From JALORV01 sp963766365 (GTDB lineage Bacteria > Pseudomonadota > Gammaproteobacteria > Burkholderiales > Burkholderiaceae_F): a stretch of 64,000 nt of DNA. The translations under genes were made by a program, and so were the position numbers. The notes below the pieces were generated by a model. It was not told where the DNA came from, made no database searches, and saw nothing but the letters and a program-made list of their open reading frames with translations. This document shows positions 62,844 through 64,000 of the stretch, piece by piece. Positions within the stretch are counted from its first letter, which is position 1. Every line of letters starts with the position of its first letter. The stretch is from the NCBI GenBank assembly GCA_963766365.1, contig CAVXZK010000005.1:124001-188000 (forward strand). Reading direction: 5' to 3'.

Positions 62844-63356
62844 CGGCGCGAAGGTCCGGGACAGGCGAACTTGGCCTTCGTCGGATCCGGCAGGCGACTT
62901 CACTCATGCTGGCAAGTGTCGTGCTTGAGACACTGCGCACGCACCCCGGTGCCCTTTGGTGCAGCTCCTGCAATAACCGACGAACAGCCGTTGCCGATCA
63001 GACCGGTCTTATATAGGCTATTCAGGCGTGCTTGCCGATAGTCCGGACACGGGAGGAGAGCCACACACAATCAGGGTTGCACGGAGTCGATGTCCCTCCG
63101 CCCGTCCCGTGGGCGCCGCGTTCGCGGTGCTCTTTCCGACTGCGAGTCAAGAGGAAAAAGCCACACCTTTCGAGCGACGGCTCGGCTGGTCAGGGCGGCG
63201 TTTCCCCCGCAGACTGTGCAGACGATGGTTCCGGGAGAGCAGGCGTCGAATGCCGCGCCCTTGTAGCACTGCTGAAACTTCGATCGTCCAGAGTACGACC
63301 ACTCAAGACCCGCCCGTCGCTTAGGCGCGCAAGGGGGCCAAAAGGAAGGAACTGCT
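62844..63356. other. 513-bp spacer with a candidate sigma-54 promoter
   Basis: No convincing gene. TGGCAAGTGTCGTGCT (62910-62925) matches the sigma-54 pattern TGGCACG-N4-TTGC with GG and GC 12 bases apart, fitting control by PrsR. An AT-rich TTATATAGGCTAT near 63009-63021 is a possible sigma-70 -10 region. Confidence 0.35.
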
Positions 63357-64000
63357 GTGATCACTGCATCGCGCCGGCCATTGCCGGTGGCTTCGTTCGC
63401 CGACATGGCGTTGTTTGCTGTGTTCTGCGTCGCCTCGATGCTGCTCGCGGTGTCAATCCAGCTCGGCCCCTACGGGAACTCGCCGCGCTCCGCCGTGCTG
63501 TTCGCGCTTGAGTTTGCGCTGGTCACGACTGCGATCGGGACGATGTTCGGCCTGTTCCGAACCGGCGAGCGCAAGACGCTCGCGGTGGTGTTCGCGCGAA
63601 CGCTGCTGGCCCTGGCGGTCGGCGTTCCCATCTGCTACGTGCTCTTCGGGCTGGTGCCACAAGGCAGCGGACCGCGCGCGGTGCTGCCGTACGCGGCGCT
63701 TGTTCACGCTGGCTGCCGTCATCCTCGTCCGGCCGATCCTGGTCGCTGTGTTCGTCAGCAGCGTTGGCGCGCGTCGGACACTGATCATCGGCACCGGCGC
63801 CGATGCGCTGGCAGTTGAGGAGATGATTGAGAAATACGGATCGCGTGGCGCCGTGGTCGTCGGATTCTTCCCGACCGGGGCCGAGGTCGAGCACAGCGCG
63901 GAGGCTGGCCCCGGGCGCGCCCCCTTGTTCCCGCCCGGGCTCAAGCTGCAGGCCATCGTCGAGCGCTTCGGCGTCAACGAGGTGATCGTCGCGGTGCGCG
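63357..64000 (+). pseudogene. EpsB-type sugar transferase, 5' part, apparent frameshift
   Basis: The first part of a polyprenyl glycosylphosphotransferase of the PEP-CTERM-associated EpsB type, which would load the first sugar onto undecaprenyl phosphate. Membrane helices start near residue 14 (MALFAVFCVASMLLAVSIQL) with more to about residue 115. Near 63700 one extra T (GCGCTTGTTCACG) moves the frame: removing it gives ALFTLAAVILVRPILVAVFV and then the CoA-binding-like LIIGTGADALAVEEMIEKYG, continuing past the window end. It may be a real mutation or a sequence error. The GTG start follows AAGGAAGGA. Confidence 0.72.

Overview
The window is GC-rich chromosomal DNA. The order leuA, rpsO, pnp, qor-like gene, tpiA, secG, tRNA-Leu, nuoA-N, plus a PEP-CTERM/exosortase regulatory set (prsK, prsR, prsT), points to a betaproteobacterium (Burkholderiales, Rhodocyclales or Nitrosomonadales). 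This is inferred from gene order and protein character, not from a database search.

Layout. 1-7.3 kb: leucine synthesis (leuA, with a possible Leu-rich leader peptide), rpsO-pnp, a quinone oxidoreductase, tpiA, secG and tRNA-Leu(GAG). 7.4-22.3 kb: a complete 14-gene respiratory complex I operon, nuoA to nuoN. 22.3-31.4 kb: a Nudix hydrolase, a PLP enzyme, ETF:quinone oxidoreductase, an SDR, a thioesterase, a two-subunit 3-oxoacid CoA-transferase, a CDF metal exporter, an acyltransferase-like membrane protein and a META-domain lipoprotein. 31.4-33.4 kb: two tiny paralogous genes on the minus strand encode 40-41 aa peptides ending in the same microcin-like LTDEQLAMVGGGQGMTVL sequence. They are divergent from a TPR-like protein and are easy to miss.

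33.6-54.2 kb is a composite genomic island at the 3' end of an initiator tRNA-Met gene (minus strand, 54187-54263). Copies of the tRNA 3' end occur at 54185, at 38580 (47 bp, identical) and, with an internal deletion, at 33648. Two elements are therefore stacked: A (33.65-38.6 kb) and B (38.6-54.2 kb). Each has a small excisionase-like gene, a tyrosine integrase gene (truncated in A, intact in B), and a tRNA-proximal control region. That region holds TGGGCCAC repeats spaced exactly 11 bp apart, TGACCT/AGGTCA palindromes and a terminator that replaces the tRNA terminator. Element A carries an AbiE-type toxin-antitoxin pair. Element B carries a very large frameshifted protein with two tyrosine-recombinase-like domains (the first lacking catalytic residues), a HigBA-like pair, several unknown genes, and a broken DUF1254/DUF1214 gene followed by a well-formed integron attC site.

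54.4-64 kb: prsK-prsR-prsT (sensor kinase, sigma-54 activator, TPR lipoprotein; start/stop overlaps), a UDP-sugar dehydrogenase, a trypsin-like protease and the start of an EpsB-type sugar transferase with an apparent frameshift. This looks like the edge of an exopolysaccharide/PEP-CTERM locus.

Single-base frameshifts cluster in the island (recombinase, abiEii, integrase A, DUF1254, AraC), with one more in epsB. The core genes from 0 to 31 kb read through cleanly. Some frameshifts may be gene decay and some may be sequencing error; the sequence alone cannot decide.
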